The notes under the pieces: generated by a model | Told to the model about the DNA's origin: nothing | Database searches by the model: none | What the model saw: the letters and a program-made list of their open reading frames with translations, nothing else | Program-made: the position numbers and the translations under genes | In this document: in pieces, positions 33,967 to 42,719 of the stretch | How positions within the stretch are numbered: the stretch's first letter is position 1 | How the letters are laid out: every line of letters starts with the position of its first letter | NCBI RefSeq assembly: GCF_007655305.1 | Contig: NZ_VLOG01000008.1 | Coordinates: forward strand, 182,053 to 246,052 | Direction of reading: 5' to 3' | DNA: 64,000 nucleotides | Source of the DNA: Algoriphagus algorifonticola | GTDB lineage: Bacteria; Bacteroidota; Bacteroidia; Cytophagales; Cyclobacteriaceae

Positions 33967-35940
33967 ATGGAACATTCTAACCATCAACATCACCAGGAAA
34001 ACCACCATGATCATCATGCCCACATGATCAAGGATTTTAAAATTAGGTTTTGGATCTCACTAATTCTGACGATTCCAATTCTTCTTTTTTCAGATATGAT
34101 TCAAGATTGGTTGAGCTTCAACATCCAATTTGAAGGAAAAGATTATGTAATATTTGGGCTTGCCAGTATTCTTTTTTTTTATGGCGGTTGGCCATTTCTC
34201 AAGGGGCTAAAAGAAGAGTTGTCAGATAAAAATCCCGGAATGATGACTTTAATAGCCCTTGCTATTACAGTAGCATATTTTTACAGCTCCGCTGTGGCTT
34301 TTGGCTTAGAAGGGATGGGCTTTTTTTGGGAACTGGCCACACTAATTGTCATCATGCTCCTTGGGCATTGGATGGAAATGCGCTCAATTATGGGTGCTTC
34401 CAAAGCTTTGGAAAAATTGGCGGATTTAATGCCCAACGAGGCTCATTTGATTGTCGATGGAGAAACAAAAGATATCTCTGCGGGCGAATTAAAAAAAGGG
34501 GATTTGATTTTGGTGAAAGCTAATGAAAAGATTCCTGCTGACGGTACCATTGAAGAGGGTGAAAGTCATCTTGATGAAAGTATGTTGACGGGTGAAAGTA
34601 AGCCGGTAAAGCGAGAGAAAGGAGACGAGGTCATAGGTGGATCAATCAACGGTAAACAATCTCTCAAAATCAAGATCTCCAAAACTGGTGAAGACTCCTA
34701 CCTGAATCAGGTAATCAATATGGTCAAGGAGGCGCAGCAAAGTAAATCCAAGACACAAAATTTAGCTAATGTCGCAGCTAAATGGCTGACATTCATATCT
34801 ATTGGTGCTGGAATTATTACTTTATCAGTTTGGCTTATTTTAGGAAAGGATTTTGACTTTTCCCTAGGCAGGATGGTAACTGTTATGGTCATCGCATGTC
34901 CTCATGCTTTGGGATTAGCCATTCCGTTGGTTGTTTCTATTTCCACTTCCCTATCAGCAGAAAAAGGGCTTTTGATTCGAAATCGAACTGCCTTTGAAAA
35001 TGCAAGAAAAGTAAGTGCTATTGTATTTGATAAAACAGGAACTCTTACTGAGGGGAAATTTGGAGTAACTCGAATTCATATTTCAGGAGAATGGAAAAAA
35101 GATCAAATTTTGAAAATTGCTGCCTCTTTGGAATCCAGTTCTGAGCATCCAATCGCTCAAGGAGTCCTAGAAAAAGCTAAAGAGGAAAATATCACATTAA
35201 AGGAAGTCTCCAACTTTGAATCCATAACAGGTAAGGGAATTCAAGGAGACATCGATGGTAAAACCTATCAAGTAGTCAGTCCAGGTTATTTGGAAGAAAA
35301 CTCAATCTCAATACCTCAGGAGACAGATTCTGATGAAGCAGAAACAATTGTTTTTCTCTTAGAAGAAAAGAAACTTCTTGGTTTCATCGCATTGGCAGAC
35401 AGCATTCGTAAAGAAAGTCATCAAGCTATAAAGACCCTAAGAGATAAGGGGATTAAACTATACATGGCAACTGGTGATAATGAAAAAACTGCAAAAGCGG
35501 TAATCGAACAGTTAAAATTGGATGGGTATTACAGCGAAGTGCTTCCGGATGAAAAAGTAAAAGTCATTGAAGAATTACAGAAAAAAGGTGAATTTGTCGC
35601 TATGACGGGTGATGGTGTCAATGACGCCCCTGCTTTGGCCAAAGCTAATATAGGAATTGCTGTAGGTTCAGGAACAGACGTCGCTGTAGAGACAGCTGAT
35701 ATTATTTTGGTCAACAGCAATCCTCAAGATATAGCCAAATTAATTCTCTTTGGAAAGGCAACTTATAACAAGATGATTCAAAATCTAGGATGGGCAGTCG
35801 GATATAATGCAATTGCCTTACCCCTTGCCACAGGATTTATTCCAGGCTTGATGATTCAACCTGCTGTTGGAGCCGCTTTGATGAGTTTAAGTACCATCAT
35901 TTGCGCAGCGAACGCTCAACTATTACGAAGAAAAATATAA
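33967..35940 (+). CDS. copB: CopB-type P1B-3 copper-translocating ATPase
   Basis: 657 residues. The N-terminus is His-rich (HSNHQHHQENHHDHHAH) in place of CxxC domains. The membrane metal site is CPH (Cys311-Pro-His313 in IACPHALGLAIP), diagnostic of the P1B-3/CopB subgroup, with the phosphorylated Asp355 in DKTGTLTEG, the actuator TGES and the TGDGVNDAPALA hinge. It pumps Cu(I)/Cu(II)/Ag(I) out of the cytosol using ATP. Other P1B types would carry CPC, SPC or CPx variants. Confidence 0.94.
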   Translation: MEHSNHQHHQENHHDHHAHMIKDFKIRFWISLILTIPILLFSDMIQDWLSFNIQFEGKDYVIFGLASILFFYGGWPFLKGLKEELSDKNPGMMTLIALAITVAYFYSSAVAFGLEGMGFFWELATLIVIMLLGHWMEMRSIMGASKALEKLADLMPNEAHLIVDGETKDISAGELKKGDLILVKANEKIPADGTIEEGESHLDESMLTGESKPVKREKGDEVIGGSINGKQSLKIKISKTGEDSYLNQVINMVKEAQQSKSKTQNLANVAAKWLTFISIGAGIITLSVWLILGKDFDFSLGRMVTVMVIACPHALGLAIPLVVSISTSLSAEKGLLIRNRTAFENARKVSAIVFDKTGTLTEGKFGVTRIHISGEWKKDQILKIAASLESSSEHPIAQGVLEKAKEENITLKEVSNFESITGKGIQGDIDGKTYQVVSPGYLEENSISIPQETDSDEAETIVFLLEEKKLLGFIALADSIRKESHQAIKTLRDKGIKLYMATGDNEKTAKAVIEQLKLDGYYSEVLPDEKVKVIEELQKKGEFVAMTGDGVNDAPALAKANIGIAVGSGTDVAVETADIILVNSNPQDIAKLILFGKATYNKMIQNLGWAVGYNAIALPLATGFIPGLMIQPAVGAALMSLSTIICAANAQLLRRKI

Positions 35941-35953
35941 CCAAACCCTACAT

Positions 35954-36538
35954 ATGAAAAACAGAATTCTATTATTCACCCTTTTCGCGGCAATTGCTTG
36001 CAGTCCAAAGTCCTCCGATTCAAATGGAGAAATGAATCATGAAGACCATGCAAATCATGAAGCTCCGGCCGAGAATGCTACTCCCTCCAAAAGCCCTAGG
36101 ACTAATGCAATGGCCATGATTGATGGTAATCATGTCCATATTGATTATTCCTCCCCAAGTGTAAGAGGAAGACAAATATTTGGTGGATTAGTGGCTTACG
36201 GAGAAGTATGGGTCACAGGAGCACATAAAGCCACCTCAATTCAATTTGACAAGCCTGTCAGCATTAATGGCAAAGAAGTTCCAGCCGGGAAATACGGATT
36301 CTTTACCATTCCTGGAGAAAATGAATGGACCATCATTCTAAATGAAAAGTGGGATATGCACTTGGCTGATGAATATAGCCAAGAAAAAGACATTTTACGA
36401 TTTACGGTCACTCCCAAAGAGCTCGATCAACCTGTTGAATCTTTGACCTATTTTGTTCAGGAAACAGCTCCTGGCATGGGAGAAATTACGGTTAGCTGGA
36501 GTACAACCCAAATCAAATTTGATTTCAAAAATAGTTAA
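35954..36538 (+). CDS. DUF2911 lipoprotein with His-rich linker
   Basis: 194 residues. Lipoprotein signal MKNRILLFTLFAAIACS, a His/Glu-rich linker (MNHEDHANHEAP), then the DUF2911 domain (HIDYSSPSVRGRQIFGGLV, YGEVWVTGAHKATSIQF, GKYGFFTIPGENEWTIILN). Function of the domain is unknown. It lies 13 bases after copB, so it is probably in the same transcript and faces the periplasm. Confidence 0.88.
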   Translation: MKNRILLFTLFAAIACSPKSSDSNGEMNHEDHANHEAPAENATPSKSPRTNAMAMIDGNHVHIDYSSPSVRGRQIFGGLVAYGEVWVTGAHKATSIQFDKPVSINGKEVPAGKYGFFTIPGENEWTIILNEKWDMHLADEYSQEKDILRFTVTPKELDQPVESLTYFVQETAPGMGEITVSWSTTQIKFDFKNS

Positions 36539-36584
36539 TCTTAAAAGCATTTATTGAGAGGCAACTTCTCTATTTCACCCACCT

Positions 36585-37283
36585 ATGAGAAAAAACAATC
36601 AATACTTCGCCCGTAAAATCCATAGATTTTTAGGCGTATTTATAGGAATCCAGTTCCTATTGTGGACCATTAGTGGACTTTATTTCAGTTGGACTGATAT
36701 TGATGAAATTCATGGTGATCATTTTCATCAGGAACATATGATGCATGAATCTCCAAGTAATTTGATCAACCCTTCAAGTCTGGACTCAACTTTACAAATC
36801 TCCTCTTTAGAACTTCGATTTGTCAATCATCAACCCTATTATTGGGTCAATGACAATGTCCTTTATCATGCTCAAAATGGCCTTAAAAAAGAGGAAATCA
36901 CTGAAAAAGAAGCTCGGGAAATAGCTCAGATTTACATCAAAGGTAATCTTCAAATCAAGGAGGCTGAATATCTCACTGAGACAGGTTCACATCATGAATA
37001 CCGAGGACGTCCTTTGCCTGCCTGGGCAATTCATTTTGAGCACCCTGAAAATTTAACAGCTTACATTGACGCTAAGAGCGGGAACTTTGAAAGAGTAAGA
37101 CATAGAAGTTGGCGCTGGTTTGATTTCCTATGGATGTTTCATACCATGGATTATGCAGGCAGAGATGATTTCAATAATTTACTCTTAAGAGCATTTTCAC
37201 TATTTGGTTTAGCTACAGTTTTTTCTGGCTTTACCTTGTTTTTTATGACCAGAAAAAAGAAGAAAAAACGAAGCTTGTTTTAA
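36585..37283 (+). CDS. PepSY-associated membrane protein
   Basis: 232 residues. An N-terminal membrane helix (FLGVFIGIQFLLWTISGLYFSW) is preceded by KIHRF, then a His-rich periplasmic segment (HGDHFHQEHMMHE), PepSY-like regions (EITEKEAREIAQIYIKG, WAIHFEHPENLTAYID) and a C-terminal helix (AFSLFGLATVFSGFTLFFM). Related proteins are found beside metal reductase and siderophore genes. Role unknown; the His cluster and the location point to copper. Confidence 0.85.
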   Translation: MRKNNQYFARKIHRFLGVFIGIQFLLWTISGLYFSWTDIDEIHGDHFHQEHMMHESPSNLINPSSLDSTLQISSLELRFVNHQPYYWVNDNVLYHAQNGLKKEEITEKEAREIAQIYIKGNLQIKEAEYLTETGSHHEYRGRPLPAWAIHFEHPENLTAYIDAKSGNFERVRHRSWRWFDFLWMFHTMDYAGRDDFNNLLLRAFSLFGLATVFSGFTLFFMTRKKKKKRSLF

Positions 37284-37290
37284 AACACAA

Positions 37291-37413
37291 AAGATGCTGT
37301 CTCATAAATCAGTTTAATGTCAGCCTGAGCGGAGTCGAAGGCCATTTTTATTGTAATTAAGCACATTTCGACTTCGCTCAATGTGACAAGTTTCACCTTT
37401 GAGACAGCATCTT
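37291..37413. repeat. Long inverted-repeat element, copy 2
   Basis: Perfect 14-base terminal inverted repeats AAGATGCTGTCTCA (37291-37304) and TGAGACAGCATCTT (37400-37413) around the same body as copy 1 (TGTCAGCCTGAGCG, AGTCGAAGGC, CACATTTCGA, AATGTGAC) without the two extra palindromes. Relative to copy 1 both arms changed together (GAGGC/GCCTC to GATGC/GCATC), preserving pairing. It fills the gap between two convergent genes and, read on the minus strand, is followed by a T-rich stretch, so it can end transcription of the TonB receptor gene. Confidence 0.8.
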
Positions 37414-37417
37414 ATAT

Positions 37418-39694
37418 TTAATCCAAAATGGTAAATCTTAATCCTAAAAACCCTCGAATTCCCTGATTGGGAGCAAACATATAAGTGGGGTCAAAGGTCA
37501 GCGCATTCGGATTATTTGGCGTTGGAATAACCGATCCATCTGATCCGAACTCAACTCCCCTATCAAAAGGGTCAAAGGCTCTGGCAATGCTATTGGCAGG
37601 CGGGGTAAAATTTAAGAGATTTTTAACTCCACCATAAACCTCCCATTTTTTGCCAATTGATTTAGTGAGTTGAATATTCTGTATACTCCACCAAGGAGAA
37701 AACTCAGGCCTGTCATCCAATTCCCCCAATAAGGGTAGGCGCATTGGACTATAGAGGTTTCCGGTATAGTCAATTTTCAAATACAGAGGATAAATGGTAT
37801 AACCAATATTCCATACAGTTGAAAACCTCTCTGATAAAAGCTGCCTTGTGCTGATTCCTTCTTCTGTAAAAGTCACATCCATCAGCGTGGCTCCAACACT
37901 TCCTTCCAAGCCACTTGGCATTGCAAAATTAGAATTTAATGAAACTCCCTTTGAAACCGCATGACCATCCAAATTGGCATAAATGATTTGGTTTGGGTTG
38001 GTTTCGTAATCTGGAATGATCCTATTGGTGAAATTGGTATAGAATAGTGAAGCATCTAAACTGAGAAATGCCCCTTTGCTGCTGTAATATTTCTTGATGG
38101 CATTCGCATTGACATTCCAAGAACGTTCTGGCTGCAATTCCTCTTCAAACACCACTTCTCTGGCTCCGGTCAAAGCAGCATGATCTTCCGTAAATACATT
38201 AGCTACCCGAAAACCATTTCCAGCTGATAATCTAAAAACCATGGTCTGATCAGCAGATGAAATTTTATAATTCAGGCGAGGACTGAAAATGGCTCCATGA
38301 ATGGAATTATAATCTGCTCTTGCCCCTAAGAGTAAACTTTGACTAGTAGTCAATTTGATCTCATCTTGAACAAATACTCCGGGTAAGTGAATGATTGAGG
38401 GTTGATTTAAGTCCAATTCTACCGAAGAGGTTGCTGGAGTATTATCATCGTATTTAGTATATCTATAAGCCAAACCGGAGAGCAATTGATGATTTCCTAA
38501 ATTTTCAGCCCAAGTCAATTGTCCAAAAGCGATGGTTTGATCTGCGATGTAAATGACATCACCGTACACAGAGTTTTGATTATGCCCGTTTGCTGAAAAT
38601 TGAAAATTCAACTTTTCACTGCCCGGAAGTTCATAATTCCCAAAAAGCTCCCAGCGACTGGTGTAAATACTCTCTCCGTAAATTTCATCTCCTCCGCGGT
38701 TAGCAGAAGTCCAATTCATCTGGCCACCCCATCTATCCTCATACAAATAGCGAAGCCCTAGATTCAGGGCTTTTTTACTAGCCCTATCCACAGTCATTTT
38801 TTGAAAAACCGATATCCGCTTTGCAAGGGTCAAATCCGTCATGCCATCTCCATTATTATCGATGGGATTATCATAATAAAAAGCATTAATTCCTGTCAAA
38901 GACTTTACGGACCTTCCCCACTTGGAACGAATACCTAGATCCAAATTATACTCTCCCCATCCAGTGCCAAAAGCATCTATTCCTACTTTGGGTGCTAAGT
39001 CAGGATTTTTAGTAATGATATTGATCAAGCCACCCACTGCCTCCGAACCATACAAGGTAGATGCAGGTCCTTTAACCACTTCAATTCGATCGATTAAAGA
39101 CTGAGGGATTCCTGTCAGACCATAAACAGTTGACAAACCAGAGACAATAGGCATTCCATCAATCAATACCATAGTGTAGGGCCCCTCCAAACCATTAATA
39201 TGGATGTCCCCTGTATTACAAATGTTACAATTGATTTGAGGTCTTACTCCGTTAATATTCTGTAAGGATTCAAATAAGGATGGGGTTGGATTGGCTTTAA
39301 AAAAGCCTTCCTTATAAACCTCTACAGGAACAGGGCTATTTAGCCTGGAGACTTCCTGTAAAGTTCCACTGACTACCACCTCATCCAAACTTGAATCCAA
39401 AGATTCCATTTCAACAATCATATCACCCTCGTATGGAACCTCTACCTCAGTGATATATCTTCTAAATCCTAAAAGGGAAACCTCGACTTTTAGCCGTCCT
39501 TTCTGTAATCCAAAAATCTGGAAATGCCCATCGGCTTCTGAAACTGCACCTTTCCCAGAATCGGGTAAAAATATAGTGGCAAACTCCACAGCCTTTCCCC
39601 CTGAAAGTACCCTACCCTTTAAGCTATGTTGCCCTTGGGCAGTACCATTCAAAAGATAACAAAATGAAAGAGTAAGCAGTAAGCGAGTGATCAT
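37418..39694 (-). CDS. TonB-dependent outer membrane receptor
   Basis: 758 residues. Signal peptide (MITRLLLTLSFCYLLNGTAQG), an N-terminal carboxypeptidase-regulatory-like domain (about 22-105, LKGRVLSGGKAVEFATIFLP), a plug domain with LNCNIC-like NCNICNTGDIHINGLEG and VLIDGMPIVSGL, then a beta-barrel ending in an aromatic-rich strand (GIRGFLGLRFTILD). The two Cys of the plug (CNIC) are unusual and could bind metal. It diverges from a DtxR-family regulator over palindromic sites, so import of iron, manganese or a metal complex under metal control is likely (inference). Confidence 0.9.
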   Translation of the reverse strand: MITRLLLTLSFCYLLNGTAQGQHSLKGRVLSGGKAVEFATIFLPDSGKGAVSEADGHFQIFGLQKGRLKVEVSLLGFRRYITEVEVPYEGDMIVEMESLDSSLDEVVVSGTLQEVSRLNSPVPVEVYKEGFFKANPTPSLFESLQNINGVRPQINCNICNTGDIHINGLEGPYTMVLIDGMPIVSGLSTVYGLTGIPQSLIDRIEVVKGPASTLYGSEAVGGLINIITKNPDLAPKVGIDAFGTGWGEYNLDLGIRSKWGRSVKSLTGINAFYYDNPIDNNGDGMTDLTLAKRISVFQKMTVDRASKKALNLGLRYLYEDRWGGQMNWTSANRGGDEIYGESIYTSRWELFGNYELPGSEKLNFQFSANGHNQNSVYGDVIYIADQTIAFGQLTWAENLGNHQLLSGLAYRYTKYDDNTPATSSVELDLNQPSIIHLPGVFVQDEIKLTTSQSLLLGARADYNSIHGAIFSPRLNYKISSADQTMVFRLSAGNGFRVANVFTEDHAALTGAREVVFEEELQPERSWNVNANAIKKYYSSKGAFLSLDASLFYTNFTNRIIPDYETNPNQIIYANLDGHAVSKGVSLNSNFAMPSGLEGSVGATLMDVTFTEEGISTRQLLSERFSTVWNIGYTIYPLYLKIDYTGNLYSPMRLPLLGELDDRPEFSPWWSIQNIQLTKSIGKKWEVYGGVKNLLNFTPPANSIARAFDPFDRGVEFGSDGSVIPTPNNPNALTFDPTYMFAPNQGIRGFLGLRFTILD

Positions 39695-39724
39695 AGTTTC
39701 TTGTAAATCAATAAGATTAAAGAG

Positions 39725-39741
39725 CTAACTATTTTAATTAG
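39725..39741. promoter_or_regulatory. Imperfect palindrome before the TonB receptor gene
   Basis: CTAACTA-TTT-TAATTAG, 6 of 7 arm positions paired, 31 bases upstream of the receptor start. It shares the CTAA/TTAG halves of the stronger palindrome at 39758, so it may be a second regulator site. Confidence 0.4.
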
Positions 39742-39757
39742 AATTACAAAATTACAA

Positions 39758-39775
39758 TGTTAGAGTTATCTAACA
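39758..39775. promoter_or_regulatory. Candidate DtxR-family operator
   Basis: TGTTAGA-GTTA-TCTAACA is a perfect 7-base inverted repeat with a 4-base spacer. The length and the TTAG/CTAA halves resemble operators of DtxR/MntR-type regulators. It lies in the divergent region between the receptor gene and the regulator gene itself, suggesting control of both. Confidence 0.6.
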
Positions 39776-39802
39776 AATTTATTCTATCAATTTTTTTCAC
39801 AT

Positions 39803-39818
39803 ATTTGAGTACTCAAAT
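39803..39818. promoter_or_regulatory. Perfect 16-bp palindrome just before the DtxR-family gene
   Basis: ATTTGAGTACTCAAAT is a perfect palindrome 7 bases before the preferred ATG of the regulator, where a bound protein would block its own promoter or ribosome access. The protein that binds it is unknown. Confidence 0.45.
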
Positions 39819-39825
39819 TTTAATT

Positions 39826-40494
39826 ATGGCCTCAACCACGGAAGAAAATTATCTCAAAGCCCTTTTTAATCTGTCGAATGAGCAAGGGGAAGTCAATATT
39901 TCTGACCTGGCGAACCAACTTCAGGTTAGCATGCCTACTGCCAACTCCATGGTCAAAAATTTGCAAAAGACCGGACTATGTCTTTACGAGAAATACAAAC
40001 CAGTCATACTGACGTCTAAAGGGAAAAAAGAGGCTGCTTTGATTATCCGAAAGCACCGATTGACAGAAATGTTTCTAGTGACTAAAATGGGCTTTGGATG
40101 GGAAGAAGTACATGCCATCGCTGAACAGGTAGAACATATCCATGCACCGAAATTTTTTGAAAGGATGGATGAAATGATGGGATTTCCAACGGTGGATCCT
40201 CATGGATCTCCAATTCCTGATAAGCAAGGAAGAATTCAAGACTTAAGATTTAAAAACCTTTCAGAAGCTAAAGCGGGACAGGAAGTAATTTTAGCTGCTT
40301 TGGCAGATTCCAGCACAGAATTTTTGGAGTATCTCAATAGCCGAAACTTGACTTTGGGAACAGAGTTGAAGGTGGTTTCAAAAGAAGCTTTTGATCAAAG
40401 TATGGTCATCAGTTACGGAGATGTTGAAAAGGAAACTCTCAGTCAAAAAGTATGTGAAAAACTCTTGGTAAAAACCTTTGGGTCAGAAGAATAG
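39826..40494 (+). CDS. DtxR-family metal-dependent transcriptional regulator
   Basis: 222 residues from the ATG at 39826 (STTEENYLKALFNL, the usual DtxR/MntR beginning); an ATG at 39757 would add 23 unrelated residues and start inside the operator. Residues 1-65 form a winged helix (NISDLANQLQVSMPTANSMVKNL), 66-140 the metal-binding dimerisation domain (RKHRLTEMFLV, EEVHAIAEQVEHI), and about 150-222 a FeoA/SH3-like domain. It should repress with Mn(II) or Fe(II) bound. Divergent from the TonB receptor, which is its likeliest target. Confidence 0.9.
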   Translation: MASTTEENYLKALFNLSNEQGEVNISDLANQLQVSMPTANSMVKNLQKTGLCLYEKYKPVILTSKGKKEAALIIRKHRLTEMFLVTKMGFGWEEVHAIAEQVEHIHAPKFFERMDEMMGFPTVDPHGSPIPDKQGRIQDLRFKNLSEAKAGQEVILAALADSSTEFLEYLNSRNLTLGTELKVVSKEAFDQSMVISYGDVEKETLSQKVCEKLLVKTFGSEE

Positions 40495-40497
40495 AGT

Positions 40498-40923
40498 TTA
40501 ATAGTCTTTGGTCCAACCCCTACCGGCTTTTTTCTCGGATCTGGCTTTTTTTTCCTTAATTCTCTTTTCTACTGCTGCTTTGGTGGGTTTGGTTGCTTTC
40601 CTGATTTTTCTTTTTTCAAATGCCTTTCTAAGCAAATCGTAAAACTTTTTTACTACTAATTCCTTATTCTGAATTTGAGAACGTTTTTCCTGACTTTGCA
40701 GCTGTAACTTACCCTCTAGATCTATCTTGTTTTTGAATTTTTGAGAAAGTTTTTCTTTTTCTTCCTCAGATAAAACGGTAGAGTTTTGTACATCAAAGTA
40801 CAATTGAACTTTACTTTCAACTTTATTCACATGTTGACCTCCTGGACCTGAACTTCTGGCAGTCTGAAAGTCCAATTCCTTCAAAAATTCTCCCTCTGCA
40901 ATTCTTTTTTCAAGTGATTTCAT
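40498..40923 (-). CDS. arfB: Alternative ribosome-rescue peptidyl-tRNA hydrolase
   Basis: 141 residues. The release-factor GGQ motif lies at residues 28-30 (SSGPGGQHVNKVESKV), and the C-terminus is a basic tail (RKATKPTKAAVEKRIKEKKA), the part that inserts into the empty mRNA channel of stalled ribosomes. There is no codon-recognition domain, as expected for ArfB (YaeJ). Its stop lies 3 bases from the end of the convergent regulator gene. Confidence 0.93.
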   Translation of the reverse strand: MKSLEKRIAEGEFLKELDFQTARSSGPGGQHVNKVESKVQLYFDVQNSTVLSEEEKEKLSQKFKNKIDLEGKLQLQSQEKRSQIQNKELVVKKFYDLLRKAFEKRKIRKATKPTKAAVEKRIKEKKARSEKKAGRGWTKDY

Positions 40924-40932
40924 TTTGCCTTT

Positions 40933-41649
40933 TTAGATACCCGTAATCTCTCTGAACTTCACGCTTTGACGCTGACTTAAGTCAATTTCATGACCTGAGT
41001 TCAATTTGATCAACAAGGTACTGTTGAAGTAGGGTTCAATTTTCTGAATAAAATCCATATTAAATATGTACTGACGATTTGCCCGAAAGAATAGATCTGT
41101 AGGAAGTCTGGATTCCAAATAGCTTAAAGATTTATGTAAAAGTGGCTTTTGGTTTTCATAATGAACCCGCACATAATTCCCCACGCTTTCCAATAAAAAT
41201 ATTTTATATACCGGTACGAAATGACAAGAATCTCCATCCTTGATGAAAATCTTCTTTTCTGGAGAAAGCCTTTCTTCTGTACTCTCCACATCTGATTCTC
41301 TGGACAAAAAGCGATTGACAGCTTCTTTTAACCGTATGGGATTAAGGGGTTTCAGTAAATAATCCAAAGCGTTAATTTCAAAAGCTTTGATGGCGTATTG
41401 ATCATAGGCTGTTACAAAAATGACAGAGTTTACCTCATCCAATTGCTCGAGAAACTGAAAGCCATCCATTCCAGGCATATTGATATCCAAGAAAATCAAG
41501 TCCGGTTTTAGTTCATTGCATTGAATAATTGCCTCCTGAACACGATCAGATTTACCGATTATTTCCAATTCCGGAAAAGGTTCAAGTAGTACCTGTAACT
41601 CCTCTAGAGCCAAATTTTCATCATCCACAAGGAAAACCCGCTTTTTCAT
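40933..41649 (-). CDS. LytTR-type response regulator
   Basis: 238 residues from the ATG at 41649; a longer form to 41730 runs into the kinase gene and is rejected. Receiver domain 1-118 with acidic pair DD at 9-10, phospho-acceptor Asp55 in FLDINMPGMDG and Lys in YLLKPL; DNA-binding LytTR domain about 140-238 (YKIFLLESVGNYVRVHYE, RANRQYIFNMDFI). Placed one base after the stop of its kinase gene, so the pair is one operon. Targets are not evident. Confidence 0.93.
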   Translation of the reverse strand: MKKRVFLVDDENLALEELQVLLEPFPELEIIGKSDRVQEAIIQCNELKPDLIFLDINMPGMDGFQFLEQLDEVNSVIFVTAYDQYAIKAFEINALDYLLKPLNPIRLKEAVNRFLSRESDVESTEERLSPEKKIFIKDGDSCHFVPVYKIFLLESVGNYVRVHYENQKPLLHKSLSYLESRLPTDLFFRANRQYIFNMDFIQKIEPYFNSTLLIKLNSGHEIDLSQRQSVKFREITGI

Positions 41650-41650
41650 G

Positions 41651-42703
41651 TTAATTGATTGGTAGATTGATAGTAGCCCGAACTTCATTGGAAGAGTTAC
41701 TGTCGAGCATGAATTTTGAATTCTCCCCAAAAAGAGATTCTAATCTTTTTTGAACGTTTTGAAGGCCGATTCCCAAGTTGAAAGTATCATTCAACTGCCC
41801 TGAGTTTGTCACCTCGACAATTAAATTTTTTCCTCTTTTTTTGCTGGATACATGGATAGCCCCCCCATCCGGTAGCTTGGTGATCCCATGTTTAATCGCG
41901 TTTTCAGCTAAGGTTAAAACCATGGCCGGAGGCACTTTCAAATCCAAGGTTTCCTCTTCCAGCTGAATATGAACATCCAATCTTTTTCCAAATCGGATTT
42001 GCTCCAGCAAAAGATACTTTTCTACCTCCTTCATTTCATCATTCAAAGCTATTAAAGGAGCTTTCTCATAATTCAGAGAGAATCTCAGCAATTCCGAAAG
42101 CTTGATTATTGCATCTCTTGCCTTCTCCTGATCAATCAGAACCAAGGCCTTGATACTATTGAGAGAATTGAATAAAAAATGAGGATTCAATTGATTTTTC
42201 AAGAGTTCCAACTCAGAAGTTTTGGCCAAATTCTCCAGCAAAAGCTTTTGCTCGGTCACCTCTTGCGTGTGCTTCATGATATGGAAAAGATAATAGATAA
42301 TCACCCAACCCATCACGTAGCGTCCCAAATTCATGAGTTGTCCAAAGTAGCTGATAATAAACTGAGAGTTAAGCCCCTCAAAATCAGAACTCATGATTAA
42401 AGGGAAATACAATAAAGCCGTCATGATGAATGTAATCCCAAAAACATCCACTAACCCTTTCACCCAGATTCTGGAAAGTTTCTTTTGAAATTGAGATTTA
42501 GGGATAAAATAGGTTTTGTAAAAATGAGATACAGTCAATCCTAGAAATGACATGATCAAAAACTGCATCACATATTCCCAAATAAACTCTCCGACAATAA
42601 AGAAGGTATAATTGATGGTTTCAATAAAAACAATGGAACTCCAGCCAAGCACCTGTAGAACCCAGTAAAGATGTTTTTCAGATATTTTTCCCTGAAATCC
42701 CAC
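41651..42703 (-). CDS. LytS-like sensor histidine kinase
   Basis: 350 residues, GTG start at 42703. Four membrane helices in the first 150 residues, then the His_kinase domain with the phosphorylated His in NPHFLFNSLNSIKAL and an ATPase part (PPAMVLTLAENAIKHGITK, GIGLQNVQKRLESLFGEN). No extracellular sensor domain; the ligand is unknown. Transcribed with the LytTR regulator. Confidence 0.92.
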   Translation of the reverse strand: MGFQGKISEKHLYWVLQVLGWSSIVFIETINYTFFIVGEFIWEYVMQFLIMSFLGLTVSHFYKTYFIPKSQFQKKLSRIWVKGLVDVFGITFIMTALLYFPLIMSSDFEGLNSQFIISYFGQLMNLGRYVMGWVIIYYLFHIMKHTQEVTEQKLLLENLAKTSELELLKNQLNPHFLFNSLNSIKALVLIDQEKARDAIIKLSELLRFSLNYEKAPLIALNDEMKEVEKYLLLEQIRFGKRLDVHIQLEEETLDLKVPPAMVLTLAENAIKHGITKLPDGGAIHVSSKKRGKNLIVEVTNSGQLNDTFNLGIGLQNVQKRLESLFGENSKFMLDSNSSNEVRATINLPIN

Positions 42704-42719
42704 TGTTTTGAAATAGCAA

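Noticed and set aside
41650..41730. Longer N-terminus of the LytTR regulator inside the kinase gene
   Set aside because: Receiver domains begin at MKKRVFLVDDE; the extra residues are translated from the end of the kinase gene in another frame.
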